Origin: Tyzzerella sp.
GTDB taxonomy: Bacteria > Bacillota > Clostridia > Lachnospirales > Lachnospiraceae
Length of the DNA stretch: 64,000 bases
Reading direction: 5' to 3'
Assembly: GCA_017465565.1 (NCBI GenBank)
Contig: JAFTWA010000016.1
Span: 27,853 to 91,852 of the forward strand
The notes below the pieces were generated by a model that was given only the letters and a program-made list of their open reading frames with translations, was not told where the DNA came from and did no database searches. Below, in pieces: positions 36,651 through 45,855 of the stretch. Numbering within the stretch: position 1 is the first letter of the stretch; each line of letters starts with the position of its first letter. A program made the position numbers and the translations under genes.

Positions 36651-37502
36651 CTATTTCAGTGTCATAAACGCTGCCAGACTTCCTCTTTTGCCTTTGGATG
36701 CACGATGAGAAAATAACTTATCCTCATTACAACAAGTACATACATTTGTGACAGCAATATTTTCTTTTGGAACACCCGCTTCTTCAAAGATAATCTCATT
36801 TGCTTTCCATAAATCAAGCTGATACTTTCCGTTATCTTTTTTATAATATAGAAAATTCCAGTGTTTTTCATCAAAATGCTTCTGAAATTCCAGAATAACA
36901 TCCTCACTTACTTCATAGCACTCCTGACAAATGGATGGACCAATTGCCACTAACAAATCCTTCGGATTTGTGCCATACTCTTCCTGCATTCTTGCAATCG
37001 TCTCTTTTCCCATTTTTCCAACTGTTCCGCGCCAGCCAGAATGACTAAGGCCAATTGCTTTATGTACAGGGTCTACCAAAAATAGAGGAACACAATCTGC
37101 GTAAAATGTGGTAAGACAAAGGCCTGGCACATTCGTAATCAGGCCATCCACATCCTGGTAATCCACAGGCTTTAAAATTCCTTTTCCCTTATCTTCTGCC
37201 GTTACCTTGCGGACATTCGTAGTGTGCGTCTGCACCGCAAATACAAGGCTGTCTTCCTCTGCGCCGATGGCTCTTGCCATACGTCTGAAGTTTTCCCGGA
37301 CTGCCGCTTCGTCATCGCCCCGTGTAAAACTCAGATTCATGGAAGAAAAAATCCCCTCACTTACACCGCCAAGACGTGTCGAAAATCCATGCTTTACCAT
37401 TCGTGTTTTGTCAAACAAAGGGTAACTTAGATATAATAAGTCACCCTTTTGGTTTTCTCGAAAAATAGGTTCTTGATTTTTATATTTTAAAAGCTTATTC
37501 AT
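36651..37502 (-). CDS. pgeF: Polyphenol oxidase / purine nucleoside phosphorylase family (PgeF, YfiH)
   Basis: 283 residues. Landmarks are VFAVQTHTTNVRKV near 67-80, the metal region FYADCVPLFLVDP near 127-139, LSHSGWRGTVGKM near 148-160 and CSHRA-like LFSHRASKGKRG near the end. Family members (LACC1 type) have been reported as multicopper-like oxidases, purine nucleoside enzymes or peptidoglycan editing factors. The annotated frame extends to 37535, but GGAG lies 6 nt before the ATG at 37502. It overlaps nothing and follows yraN by 29 nt. Confidence 0.9.
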   Translation of the reverse strand: MNKLLKYKNQEPIFRENQKGDLLYLSYPLFDKTRMVKHGFSTRLGGVSEGIFSSMNLSFTRGDDEAAVRENFRRMARAIGAEEDSLVFAVQTHTTNVRKVTAEDKGKGILKPVDYQDVDGLITNVPGLCLTTFYADCVPLFLVDPVHKAIGLSHSGWRGTVGKMGKETIARMQEEYGTNPKDLLVAIGPSICQECYEVSEDVILEFQKHFDEKHWNFLYYKKDNGKYQLDLWKANEIIFEEAGVPKENIAVTNVCTCCNEDKLFSHRASKGKRGSLAAFMTLK

Positions 37503-37531
37503 CCATATCTCCATTTTCATCTGTCTCAGAT

Positions 37532-37885
37532 TCACATTATAAAATCAAATGCGTTCTGAATCAACTGGATATCATTTCCTAATATCCCCACTACATCAAA
37601 CCGCACTGGCATATAAGAAAGTCCATTCTTTGTCATATAATACATGGCACATTTGGAAATCGTACGCTGCTTCTGAGCAGATACTGCCTCCAAGGGATGC
37701 CCTTTTTTCTCGCTATCGCGGTATTTCACCTCCACAAACACAAGATATTCTCCATCCTTTGCAACCAGGTCGATTTCGCCCATTCTGCAGTGAAAATTAA
37801 ACTCCAGAATTTCATATCCCTTGGATTCCAGATACGCTGCAGCTTTCTTTTCGTAGTCTGCCCCTGTTGCCCTTTTATTCTTCAT
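37532..37885 (-). CDS. yraN: YraN family endonuclease-like protein (UPF0102)
   Basis: 117 residues. The PD-(D/E)XK-like core is GEIDLVAKDGEYLVFVEVKYR near 37-57, with Asp, Glu and Lys in the expected places. It starts at ATG 37885 with GAGG 5 nt upstream; a GTG two codons earlier is less likely. It typically lies next to rnhB, as here (12-nt gap). Function in the family is unsettled; a Holliday-junction-resolvase-like fold is proposed. Confidence 0.93.
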   Translation of the reverse strand: MKNKRATGADYEKKAAAYLESKGYEILEFNFHCRMGEIDLVAKDGEYLVFVEVKYRDSEKKGHPLEAVSAQKQRTISKCAMYYMTKNGLSYMPVRFDVVGILGNDIQLIQNAFDFIM

Positions 37886-37897
37886 GCACACCTCATA

Positions 37898-38656
37898 TTA
37901 TACAAAATTTTTGATAAAGCTTTCTCTATGTATCGGAGTTGGTCCTTTCTCTCGGATTGCCTGAATGTGCGCCCCGGAACCATATCCCTTATTACTTGCA
38001 AAATCGTATCCAGGAAGCACCTCTTCATATTGCACCATCAGACGGTCTCTGGTTACTTTTGCAATAATACTTGCCGCCGCAATAGAAGCACTTTTTGCGT
38101 CCCCTTTGATAATTGGAACCTGCTTCATCTGCACTTCTGGTATTGTTACCGCGTCATTCAAAAGCAAATCCGGCTGCACACGAAGATTACTAATTGCCAT
38201 ACGCATCGCCTCATAGGTTGCCTGCAAAATGTTAATCTCATCAATACGCTGTGGTCCTATAATTCCAATTCCCGTTGCCACTGCTTTTTCCATAATCTCA
38301 TCGTATAACTCTTCTCTTTTCTTTTCAGAAAGCTTCTTTGAATCATTCAGATATAAAATGTCGCAGTCCTTAGGCAGAATCACCGCGCCAGCCACCACGG
38401 GACCAGCAAGCGGACCTCTTCCAACCTCGTCAATACCGCAGATGTAAGAGAAATCAGCATATTTACGCTCGTAAATATACATATCTTCCATTCTTTTACG
38501 CTCTGCTTCCAGCTTTTCTTCCTGTTTTTTATATTTTGCAATCAGGCTCACTACACCTGAACGGTCATCGTCTGCATATTTTTCATAGAGTAAATGCAGC
38601 TCGCCGCTGTCAGCCTGCTCAAATTCTTGTTTTATTTCTCCAATTTTCTTACTCAT
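37898..38656 (-). CDS. rnhB: Ribonuclease HII
   Basis: 252 residues. The catalytic motif CGIDEVGRGPLAGPVVAGAV begins near residue 73, with YLNDSKKLS near 105 and KGDAKSASIAAASIIAKVTRD-type residues near 185. The ~70-residue N-terminal extension resembles that of B. subtilis RnhB. It removes ribonucleotides from DNA. It overlaps the upstream lepB by 8 bp. Confidence 0.96.
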   Translation of the reverse strand: MSKKIGEIKQEFEQADSGELHLLYEKYADDDRSGVVSLIAKYKKQEEKLEAERKRMEDMYIYERKYADFSYICGIDEVGRGPLAGPVVAGAVILPKDCDILYLNDSKKLSEKKREELYDEIMEKAVATGIGIIGPQRIDEINILQATYEAMRMAISNLRVQPDLLLNDAVTIPEVQMKQVPIIKGDAKSASIAAASIIAKVTRDRLMVQYEEVLPGYDFASNKGYGSGAHIQAIREKGPTPIHRESFIKNFV

Positions 38657-39284
38657 GGGAAATCACTCCTATGCTATCAAGCGGCCAGATACGAATCCAG
38701 GCCCTTCCTATCAAATCTTCCCTTTTCAAAACGCCAACACTGGAATCCCGGCTATCTGAGCTATGGTTTCGGTTGTCACCTAATACAAAGTATTCATCCT
38801 CACCTAACACCACTGGCTCCTCTGCGATTCCGTATTTCGTGCTTTCAATTACTTCCAGTCCATAAGACTCATTCAGTTTCGAACCATTAATATAAACATA
38901 GCCATCTATAATCTGTACCGTTTCTCCTGGAAGTCCAATGATACGCTTAATATAGTAGGTGTTTTCCATATATTTATATGGGAAAACAATAATCTCAAAC
39001 CGCTTCGGATCACGGAAACGGTAAGAAATCTTATCCACAATCAGATTGTCTTCATCATGCAGCGTTGCCTCCATCGAGTCCCCGCTTACCTTCGTACGCT
39101 GTCCCACATAAGTCACGATGAAATATGTGGCACCTATTACGATTACAATATATGCAATCCACCCAAGTATCTCACGAAAAATCTTTTGCTCTTTCGTCAA
39201 ATTCTGGAGTCGTTCTTTCCTTTTCTTTTCTCTGAGTTTTTTCTTTCTCAGATAATTATAACGTTCTCTGTGTTTACGTTCCAT
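38649..39284 (-). CDS. lepB: Signal peptidase I (second copy)
   Basis: 211 residues. A basic N terminus (Arg/Lys-rich, 1-38) is followed by a single membrane segment near 42-62. The catalytic Ser is in VSGDSMEATL near 74 and the catalytic Lys in YYIKRIIGLPGE near 112. FVLGDNRNHSSDSR forms the substrate pocket. It cleaves Sec signal peptides at the outer face of the membrane. It lies between rbgA and rnhB; a divergent paralogue is at 40169. Confidence 0.95.
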   Translation of the reverse strand: MERKHRERYNYLRKKKLREKKRKERLQNLTKEQKIFREILGWIAYIVIVIGATYFIVTYVGQRTKVSGDSMEATLHDEDNLIVDKISYRFRDPKRFEIIVFPYKYMENTYYIKRIIGLPGETVQIIDGYVYINGSKLNESYGLEVIESTKYGIAEEPVVLGEDEYFVLGDNRNHSSDSRDSSVGVLKREDLIGRAWIRIWPLDSIGVISHE

Positions 39285-39305
39285 ACTCGCCCTTCTTTCA
39301 TGTGA

Positions 39306-40157
39306 CTATTCATAGTCTTCTGGAAATTCCAATGTAATTCTCCCCAATTTCCCATTTCTGAAATCGTCAATCAGCAGAATAGCCGCCTTACCCATATCCA
39401 ATTCATTCCCCTTTAAAAGACAATGTCTGCTCTCTGCAATTGCCGCAAGACACTGATATGGGTCTTCCACTTCTGTGATACTATATTTTTCTGCTAAAAC
39501 ACCAGTATAGTATTTTTTCATAAACTGTATCATCTCCGCAGCCAATTCTTCTGTATTCAAAATTTCATCCTTGATAGAACCGATAAACGCAAGACGAAGT
39601 CCCACAGTCTGGTCTTCAAATTTCGGCCATAGGATACCTGGAGTATCCAATAATTCTACGTTCTTATTCAGACGAATCCATTGTTTTCCCTTTGTAACCC
39701 CCGGTTTATTTCCCGTCTTAGCGCAGGCCTTGCCTGCAAGAGAATTGATAAATGTCGACTTTCCTACATTCGGAATTCCAACCACCATCGCTCTTACCGG
39801 ACGATTTAAGATACCACGTTTACGGTCACGCTCCATCTTTTCTTTACAGGCTTCCTGAATCACACCCTGAATGGACTTGATTCCTCCTCCTTTTTTCGAA
39901 TTAACCTTTACAACGGAAAATCCTTTATTTTTAAAGTATTCTACCCAGGCATCGTTCTGCTTTTCTTCTGCCAAATCAGATTTGTTAAGCAAAATCAGTC
40001 TCGCCTTATTTTTGCCCAACTCATCGATGTCTGGATTCCGGCTGCTAATCGGCACTCTGGCATCTACGAGTTCGATAACCAAATCAATTAATTTTATATT
40101 TTCCTGCATCATACGTTTTGCCTTTGTCATATGACCAGGGTACCATTGAAAATGCAT
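39306..40157 (-). CDS. rbgA: Ribosome biogenesis GTPase RbgA (YlqF)
   Basis: 283 residues. It is a circularly permuted GTPase: G4 LLNKSDLA near 57 comes before G1 GIPNVGKSTFINSLAGK near 124-140 and G3 LLDTPGILWP near 171. The N-terminal MHFQWYPGHMTKAKR is typical. It assists late 50S maturation. The frame runs to 40214, but GGAGG is 5 nt before the ATG at 40157. It is flanked by two signal peptidase genes. Confidence 0.96.
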   Translation of the reverse strand: MHFQWYPGHMTKAKRMMQENIKLIDLVIELVDARVPISSRNPDIDELGKNKARLILLNKSDLAEEKQNDAWVEYFKNKGFSVVKVNSKKGGGIKSIQGVIQEACKEKMERDRKRGILNRPVRAMVVGIPNVGKSTFINSLAGKACAKTGNKPGVTKGKQWIRLNKNVELLDTPGILWPKFEDQTVGLRLAFIGSIKDEILNTEELAAEMIQFMKKYYTGVLAEKYSITEVEDPYQCLAAIAESRHCLLKGNELDMGKAAILLIDDFRNGKLGRITLEFPEDYE

Positions 40158-40168
40158 ATTTGCCTCCT

Positions 40169-40744
40169 CTATTTTACAAACCCGAAATTGTCTCCCGGTG
40201 AAACTACGAACCACACCTTGCCCTCAATCTCTGAGCGCTTCACGTTGCCAATATTCGCTGTACGGCTGTCTTCACTGTTTTGTCTGTCATCCCCTAAAAC
40301 AAAGAATTCATTATTGCCAAGCTTCATCGGTTCGTCTACAATTCCCACATCGTCAATCTCTGTAGTTATATATTCTTCCTCAAGTTCTTCCTCATCAATA
40401 AAAATTTTTCCATCACGAATCTCAATCGTTTCGCCTGGAAGTCCAACAATTCGTTTTATATAATAATAGGAACTATCATTCCCATTTGGTTTAAATGCAA
40501 TCACATCACCGCGTTTTGGGGTACTTGCATCATAAACAATGCGGTTTATCAATGTGACATTGCCATTCTCCATCACTGGATTCATGGAATCCCCTACCAT
40601 ACTTACTCTCTGTCCAAAATACCACACAAGTACAAATGCAATCAGACATACGATTGCAATCTGAAACGTCCATACGAGCACTTCACGGATTAACTCATAA
40701 TTTATCTGTCTTCTTCTTTTTCTGTTAAAAGATAAACCTGCCAT
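40169..40744 (-). CDS. lepB: Signal peptidase I (first copy)
   Basis: 191 residues from ATG 40744 (GGGAG 5 nt upstream). Arg-rich N terminus RKRRRQ, membrane segment near 25-45, catalytic Ser in VGDSMNPVM near 56 and Lys in YYIKRIVGLPGE near 95, then FFVLGDDRQNSEDSR. It is similar to but clearly distinct from the other copy 0.9 kb away. It follows rplS after a hairpin terminator, so it may be only partly coupled to ribosomal-protein transcription. Confidence 0.94.
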   Translation of the reverse strand: MAGLSFNRKRRRQINYELIREVLVWTFQIAIVCLIAFVLVWYFGQRVSMVGDSMNPVMENGNVTLINRIVYDASTPKRGDVIAFKPNGNDSSYYYIKRIVGLPGETIEIRDGKIFIDEEELEEEYITTEIDDVGIVDEPMKLGNNEFFVLGDDRQNSEDSRTANIGNVKRSEIEGKVWFVVSPGDNFGFVK

Positions 40745-40766
40745 TTCGTCTCCCTTTAAACACAAA

Positions 40767-40796
40767 AGGGACAAATACAATTATGTAGTTGTCCCT
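40767..40796 (-). terminator. Hairpin between rplS and lepB
   Basis: On the minus strand AGGGACAA (40789-40796) pairs with TTGTCCCT (40767-40774) with inner TACA/TGTA pairing, followed by TTTGTGTTT. It may partially terminate transcription after rplS. Confidence 0.7.
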
Positions 40797-40806
40797 CTCA
40801 CACTTA

Positions 40807-41154
40807 CTATTTTACTAATTCTTTAACTTTAGCTCTCTTACCAACACGTCCTCTTAAGTAGTTAAGTTTTGCTCTTCTTACTTTACCTTTACGAACAACT
40901 TCTACTTTTTCTACGTTTGGTGAGTGTAATGGCCAAGTTTTTTCAACGCCGATTCCGTTAGAATTCTTTCTAACTGTAAATGTTTCTCTTGCGCTTCCAC
41001 CTTGTTTCTTAAGTACAACACCTTCGAAAACCTGGATTCTTTCTCTGTTACCTTCTTTGATTTTACCGTATACTCTTACAGTATCACCTACGTTAAATTC
41101 AGGTGCCTGAGCCTTTAACTGCTCAGCTTCAATTTTCTTAATAATATCGTTCAT
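40807..41154 (-). CDS. rplS: Ribosomal protein L19
   Basis: 115 residues matching bL19 throughout: [51 protein letters not shown] (two parts) and [20 protein letters not shown]. It sits at the 30S-50S interface. The 99-nt gap after trmD is longer than elsewhere in the operon; a leader structure is possible there but I could not fold a convincing one. Confidence 0.98.
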   Translation of the reverse strand: MNDIIKKIEAEQLKAQAPEFNVGDTVRVYGKIKEGNRERIQVFEGVVLKKQGGSARETFTVRKNSNGIGVEKTWPLHSPNVEKVEVVRKGKVRRAKLNYLRGRVGKRAKVKELVK

Positions 41155-41253
41155 TGTGTGACCTCCTTATATTCTGGACGTTCTTAATACCTTCTGTATC
41201 AGAGGACCATCTCTCTTTTTTCTCACAACCTCAATAATCTTATCACACTTCCC

Positions 41254-41985
41254 TTATATTGACAAGTGTTTTTTTGCTAATTCTTTCTCTTTTTGCGTAA
41301 GCTCCGCCTTTTCCAATAAATCCGGACGACGCTCGGCAGTCCGGATGATTGACTGCTCTCTTCTCCACTTCTCGATATTTGCATGGTGGCCGGACATCAG
41401 AATCTCCGGCACCTTCTTTCCATGCCATTCCTCTGGTCTTGTATACTGCGGATATTCCAAAAGATTATCCTGAAAGCTTTCAAACTCTGCTGACACATCA
41501 TTATGCAGAACTCCCGGAATCAGTCTGGAAATTGCATCAATCATGACCATGGCTGGAAGCTCGCCTCCAGTGAGCACATAGTCCCCGATTGATACATAGT
41601 CTGTTACGATTTCCTCCAAGACACGCTCATCAATTCCTTCATAATGCCCGCATAAAAATACCAGTTCTTCTTCTTTTGCAAATTCTTCTGCCATAGTCTG
41701 TGAAAATGTCTGGCCTTGTGGAGACAGATAAATCACTCTTGGTTTCGATTTTGCCTTCTCTAAAACGGATTGGTATGCACCATATACAGGTCCAGCCTGC
41801 ATCAACATGCCTGCTCCGCCGCCATAGGTGTAATCATCCACACGGTTATGCTTGTTCTCTGCAAAATCACGGATATTCACTGCTTCGATTGTCAGCAGTT
41901 CTTTACTCATTGCTCTTCCAATAATACTTGTGCTGAGCCCATCCATCACCATTTCAGGAAATAATGTTAAAATGTGAAAATTCAT
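41254..41985 (-). CDS. trmD: tRNA (guanine37-N1)-methyltransferase
   Basis: 243 residues. Trefoil-knot SPOUT enzyme with [11 protein letters not shown] near 85, [15 protein letters not shown] near 109 and the SAM-binding knot [16 protein letters not shown] near 132-147. It adds m1G37 to tRNAs and prevents +1 frameshifting. It follows rimM by 3 nt. The catalytic Asp-containing loop DEFSRV-like region is represented by [19 protein letters not shown]. Confidence 0.97.
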   Translation of the reverse strand: MNFHILTLFPEMVMDGLSTSIIGRAMSKELLTIEAVNIRDFAENKHNRVDDYTYGGGAGMLMQAGPVYGAYQSVLEKAKSKPRVIYLSPQGQTFSQTMAEEFAKEEELVFLCGHYEGIDERVLEEIVTDYVSIGDYVLTGGELPAMVMIDAISRLIPGVLHNDVSAEFESFQDNLLEYPQYTRPEEWHGKKVPEILMSGHHANIEKWRREQSIIRTAERRPDLLEKAELTQKEKELAKKHLSI

Positions 41986-41988
41986 ATT

Positions 41989-42495
41989 CTACACCAATCC
42001 TTTCATAAGATGAATCACCATCTTACGATTCTCAATATCGATATCTAAAACACACTGCTTAATCGCTGGAATCAGCACCTCGCCGTGATTTAAACTATCA
42101 ATAATATAAACATCGTTTGCTCCTGTCTCGAGCACGTCCTTCATAGTCCCAAACTTTTCACCGTCTTCTGTGAAAACTTCAAGACCAATCAAATCTACAA
42201 CAAAGTACTCGTCCTTTCTAAGCTTCACCGCATTTGCACGGTCCACCAGAAGATCCTTTCCTTTGTATTTTTCAATATCATTAATATTGTCAATTCCTTT
42301 AAATTTCAGAATGACAAACTGCTTAAAGAACTTCACACCTTCTACTTCCAGATGCAGATGTTCTCTTCCAGTATCCAGAATTACATTTTTCAATTTTTTA
42401 AAACGTTTTACATCATCTGTTGTTGGATATACCTTTACTTCTCCTCTAATACCATGTGTAGAGGAAATCACTCCAACTCGCAAAAATTGTTCCAT
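41989..42495 (-). CDS. rimM: 16S rRNA processing protein RimM
   Basis: 168 residues. N-terminal RimM domain with [21 protein letters not shown] (two parts) and [21 protein letters not shown], and a C-terminal PRC barrel ([21 protein letters not shown]). It binds S19 during 30S head assembly. It forms an operon with khpA upstream and trmD downstream. Confidence 0.96.
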   Translation of the reverse strand: MEQFLRVGVISSTHGIRGEVKVYPTTDDVKRFKKLKNVILDTGREHLHLEVEGVKFFKQFVILKFKGIDNINDIEKYKGKDLLVDRANAVKLRKDEYFVVDLIGLEVFTEDGEKFGTMKDVLETGANDVYIIDSLNHGEVLIPAIKQCVLDIDIENRKMVIHLMKGLV

Positions 42496-42541
42496 ATAAT
42501 CTCCTTAAGATTTCATGTTAAAGCGAACGAAGACACCGCTA

Positions 42542-42769
42542 TTAAGCGATGTCTACGATAACTTTCTTGTCTTCCTTAGCTGCTGCAGCTTTTACAACGG
42601 AACGGATTGCCTTTGCAATTCTCCCTTGTTTACCGATTACTTTACCCATATCAGAATCAGCAACCTTTACTTCAAGTACGATTGTCTTTCCTTCTGTTTT
42701 TTCAGTAACAACAACGCTCTCAGGATTATCCACTAATGCTTTTGTAATTACTTCAACTAAAGCCTTCAT
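42542..42769 (-). CDS. khpA: KH-domain RNA-binding protein KhpA
   Basis: 75 residues, a single KH domain with the GxxG loop in VIGKQGRIAKAIRSVVKAA. In related bacteria KhpA pairs with KhpB/EloR and binds many RNAs. GGAGG lies 8 nt before the ATG at 42769; an upstream ATG overlaps the site and is rejected. Its place between rpsP and rimM is conserved. Confidence 0.95.
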   Translation of the reverse strand: MKALVEVITKALVDNPESVVVTEKTEGKTIVLEVKVADSDMGKVIGKQGRIAKAIRSVVKAAAAKEDKKVIVDIA

Positions 42770-42799
42770 TACGTGCACCTCCATCATTTATGGAGCAGT

Positions 42800-43045
42800 T
42801 TATTTTTCAATACCTGCTACTTTGAAAATTTTGCCAACTTGTTCTGTTGGTTGAGCACCATTGTTTAACCATTTTTTAGCTGCTTCTTCGTCAACTTTGA
42901 TTACACTTGGTTCTTGTGTTGGATCATAGTATCCGATTTCTTCGATGAATCTACCATCTCTTGGTGATCTAGAATCTGCAACTACGATTCTGTAAAAAGG
43001 AGCTTTCTTTTGTCCCATTCTTCTTAATCTGATTTTAACTGCCAT
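42800..43045 (-). CDS. rpsP: Ribosomal protein S16
   Basis: 81 residues, bS16 from start to end: [40 protein letters not shown] and the C-terminal [16 protein letters not shown]. It assists 30S assembly. It follows ffh by 57 nt. Confidence 0.98.
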   Translation of the reverse strand: MAVKIRLRRMGQKKAPFYRIVVADSRSPRDGRFIEEIGYYDPTQEPSVIKVDEEAAKKWLNNGAQPTEQVGKIFKVAGIEK

Positions 43046-43102
43046 TTTGTTTACCTCTTAATTCTTTCTTGTAATTTTATTTGTTTACTCTTTCTCTATG
43101 TG

Positions 43103-44452
43103 TTAAAAAGGAAGCTTGAATCTACCTTTCTTACCACCAAAACCACCCATCATTCCAGGAAGCTGCTTCATCATCTTCTTCATCTGTTCAAATTGTTTTA
43201 CCAGACGATTCACTTCACTGATATCTACGCCTGCACCTTTTGCAATACGGCGTTTTCTTGATGGATTCAGGATATCTGGATTGCGGCGTTCTTCCAGTGT
43301 CATCGAATAGATAATCGATTCGATTCTCGCCATCTGCTTCTCGCCCTTCTCCATATCCTCATCTTTAATTTTGGAATTTCCAAGTCCTGGCATCATGCTC
43401 AGTACACTTGACATTCCGCCCATTTTCTTCATCTGCTGCATACTCATTAAGTAATCTTCAAAATCAAACTGGGCTTTTTTAAGTTTCTTTGACATTTCTC
43501 TGGCTTGTTCTTCGTCGATGGTTTCTCCTGCCTTTTCAATCAGGCTGAGCACATCGCCCATTCCCAGAATTCTGGAAGCCATTCTGTCTGGATAAAACTG
43601 TTCCAAATCGGAAAGTTTTTCACCCATACCTACGTAGAGAATCGGTCTGCCTGTCACTGCCTTGATAGAAAGAGCAGCACCGCCTCGGGTATCACCGTCT
43701 AGCTTTGTAACGATAACGCCGTCAATTCCGATTTTCTCATTGAAACTGCTTGCTACATTTACTGCATCCTGACCAGTCATCGCATCCACAACCAAAATGG
43801 TCTGATGCACGGTCACAGTTTCTTTAATCTCCTGTAACTCGGCCATCATGTCCTCATCAACATGAAGACGACCTGCTGTATCCAGGATTACAATATTATT
43901 TCCATTCTTTGCCGCATGCTCCATGGCTGCTTTTGCGATGTTGGCCGGCTTATGATTCTCTCCCATGGAGAACACTTCCACGCCCTGCTTTTCACCGTTA
44001 ATCTGCAATTGCTTAATCGCAGCTGGACGGTACACGTCACATGCAACTAGTAATGGCTTTTTCCCTTTTAATTTAAACTTTCCAGCAATCTTAGCAGTTG
44101 TCGTTGTTTTACCGGCACCCTGGAGACCTGCCATCATAATTACGGTTGTCGCCTGTCCCGGCTGTAGTTTAATCTCCGTTGTCTCAGAACCCATTAATTT
44201 AATCAGTTCTTCATGAACAATCTTGATTACCATCTGTCCTGGATTCAGTCCGTTCATGACATCCTGCCCAATGGCGCGTTCCTGAACGTCTTTTACAAAT
44301 CCTTTCACGACTTTAAAGTTAACATCTGCTTCTAAGAGTGCCATCTTTACTTCTTTCAGTGCTGCCTTTACATCATCTTCTGTTAAGCGTCCTTTGCTTC
44401 GAAGATTCTTGAACACGTTCTGAAGTTTTTCCGACAAACTGTCAAATGCCAT
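43103..44452 (-). CDS. ffh: Signal recognition particle protein Ffh
   Basis: 449 residues. N domain, then the GTPase with GLQGAGKTTTTAKIAGK (108-124), DTAGRLHVDEDMM near 190 and TKLDGDTRGGAALS near 247, then the M domain with Met-rich helices and RKRRIAKGAG near 400, ending in a Met/Gly-rich tail. It binds signal sequences and 4.5S/6S-type SRP RNA. The start is 1 nt after the ylxM stop, so the two are coupled. Confidence 0.98.
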   Translation of the reverse strand: MAFDSLSEKLQNVFKNLRSKGRLTEDDVKAALKEVKMALLEADVNFKVVKGFVKDVQERAIGQDVMNGLNPGQMVIKIVHEELIKLMGSETTEIKLQPGQATTVIMMAGLQGAGKTTTTAKIAGKFKLKGKKPLLVACDVYRPAAIKQLQINGEKQGVEVFSMGENHKPANIAKAAMEHAAKNGNNIVILDTAGRLHVDEDMMAELQEIKETVTVHQTILVVDAMTGQDAVNVASSFNEKIGIDGVIVTKLDGDTRGGAALSIKAVTGRPILYVGMGEKLSDLEQFYPDRMASRILGMGDVLSLIEKAGETIDEEQAREMSKKLKKAQFDFEDYLMSMQQMKKMGGMSSVLSMMPGLGNSKIKDEDMEKGEKQMARIESIIYSMTLEERRNPDILNPSRKRRIAKGAGVDISEVNRLVKQFEQMKKMMKQLPGMMGGFGGKKGRFKLPF

Positions 44453-44453
44453 A

Positions 44454-44795
44454 CTACAACTCCTCTATAATCTCTCCTGAAATCTTCCTAATCTCTTGTA
44501 TCAGCTGACTTTCATCTGTTTTACTTTCTTCCAAGAGTTCATTAATCCGATGTACTTTTTCTTTAACTGAAAGAAACTTTTCAACTAAATGCAACTTTGC
44601 TTCATATTCTTCTAAAGTCTTGTTGCACCGTTTAATCAAATCATGTACACCCTGTCTGCTGACACCTGCATCTTTTGCGATTTCACTCAGGGATAAATCT
44701 TCTACGATGAACTGTTCGTAGATTTCTTTCTGGTGTTCTGTTAGTAGTTCGCCATAGAAATCATACAACAAAGATTGTTTCAAAATCTCATTCAT
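44454..44795 (-). CDS. ylxM: HTH protein YlxM (UPF0122), SRP-associated
   Basis: 113 residues. N-terminal [20 protein letters not shown] and an HTH ([24 protein letters not shown]), followed by a coiled-coil-like tail. It is nearly always next to ffh in Bacillota and is thought to influence SRP assembly. The ATG at 44795 (AAGGTG upstream) is chosen over a longer frame to 44840. First gene of the ffh operon. Confidence 0.95.
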   Translation of the reverse strand: MNEILKQSLLYDFYGELLTEHQKEIYEQFIVEDLSLSEIAKDAGVSRQGVHDLIKRCNKTLEEYEAKLHLVEKFLSVKEKVHRINELLEESKTDESQLIQEIRKISGEIIEEL

Positions 44796-44811
44796 TTTTA
44801 TCACCTTTGCT

Positions 44812-44861
44812 ATCTTATACGATTTTCGTTGTCGTGTCAAGTATTTTTTCTTGACACGACA
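44812..44861 (-). promoter_or_regulatory. ylxM-ffh promoter with -35 inside a 12-bp palindrome
   Basis: -35 TTGACA (44835-44840), 17 bp, -10 TAAGAT (44812-44817). The -35 forms part of a perfect inverted repeat, arms TGTCGTGTCAAG (44830-44841) and CTTGACACGACA (44850-44861) around an 8-nt AT centre. The palindrome abuts the stop of the subtilase gene, so it may also act as that gene's 3' hairpin. Confidence 0.65.
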
Positions 44862-44863
44862 TA

Positions 44864-45715
44864 TTATTTTAGAAGTTTATCCAAATTAAGCAAACCTTTT
44901 CCCTGTCTTGTTACATTCATTCCCAAGTCAACACAGCTCTTTTTCAGCAAGCTTTTTATTTGCGCATTGGTCATATTAGGATTTTTCGACAACAAATCCG
45001 CCACTGCTCCACTCACGATTGGAGTAGACATAGAGGTTCCACTCTTTGCAATGTATAGTTTTTTCTCCTCTCTCCATCGTGCATTACAGGAAATAATGCG
45101 TGAACCAGGAACAACCAAGTCCGGTTTCAACACATTCTGCACTAAAGAGCCCCGCCCCGAATATAATTCATCCGATGAGCCTACTGTTATGATTTTTCCA
45201 CTGATTCCGGGAATGGTAATACTCCCTTCCGCCGGCCCTAAGTTGCCAGCAGCCGCGACAACTACAATCCCCATGTCCCAAAGCATTTCCACAGCACTTA
45301 AAATATACTTCTCTCCAGTTTCATTAGAATGAGGCTCCATGCCCATTGATATATTTACAATCCGGATATTATATTTCTCCTGATTTTCCAAAATCCAGCG
45401 GAATCCACGCATACTGTGCTCTACTTTTCCATTTCCATCAGCATCCAGGACTTTCAACATAATCAGTCTTGCCCCCGGTGCAATCCCAATCCGCTTTCCA
45501 CCTATCACGCCGCAGACATGGGTTCCATGCCCATTATCATCATACATATCCGGACGATCATTTACAAAATCTTTAAATTGCAAAATGCGTCCTGCCAGCT
45601 CCGGATGAAGCGAGATGCCAGTATCCAGCACAGCAACCACAATTCCCTGCCCCAGCCACCGATAATCCATCGTACCTTTGCACCGATAATGAATAATTTC
45701 CTTTACACGCTTCAT
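44864..45715 (-). CDS. Subtilisin-like serine protease, intracellular type (S8)
   Basis: 283 residues from the ATG at 45715 (AAGGAAC upstream; the frame opens at 45769 without a site). Catalytic triad: Asp31 in VAVLDTGIS, His63 in [10 protein letters not shown] and Ser228 in [10 protein letters not shown]; oxyanion Asn158 in AAAGN. No signal peptide and no long prodomain, so it resembles intracellular subtilisins. It is divergent from a Cys/Gly-rich small protein gene; whether that is its substrate is unknown. Confidence 0.92.
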   Translation of the reverse strand: MKRVKEIIHYRCKGTMDYRWLGQGIVVAVLDTGISLHPELAGRILQFKDFVNDRPDMYDDNGHGTHVCGVIGGKRIGIAPGARLIMLKVLDADGNGKVEHSMRGFRWILENQEKYNIRIVNISMGMEPHSNETGEKYILSAVEMLWDMGIVVVAAAGNLGPAEGSITIPGISGKIITVGSSDELYSGRGSLVQNVLKPDLVVPGSRIISCNARWREEKKLYIAKSGTSMSTPIVSGAVADLLSKNPNMTNAQIKSLLKKSCVDLGMNVTRQGKGLLNLDKLLK

Positions 45716-45855
45716 ATAATAATAGGTTCCTTTTTTACTAAAATATGAATTCTGTAATAATCGGTGCATTTTATATTTTTATATTTTGTGTTCACATGGA
45801 TAAGCCCCAACACATATGATGAAGTGTAAATAAAAAAAACACATGGAGGCTTATT

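Noticed and set aside
41155-41253. L19 ribosomal-protein leader before rplS
   Set aside because: The gap is long enough, but I could not recognise the conserved leader helices by eye, so it is not listed as a feature.
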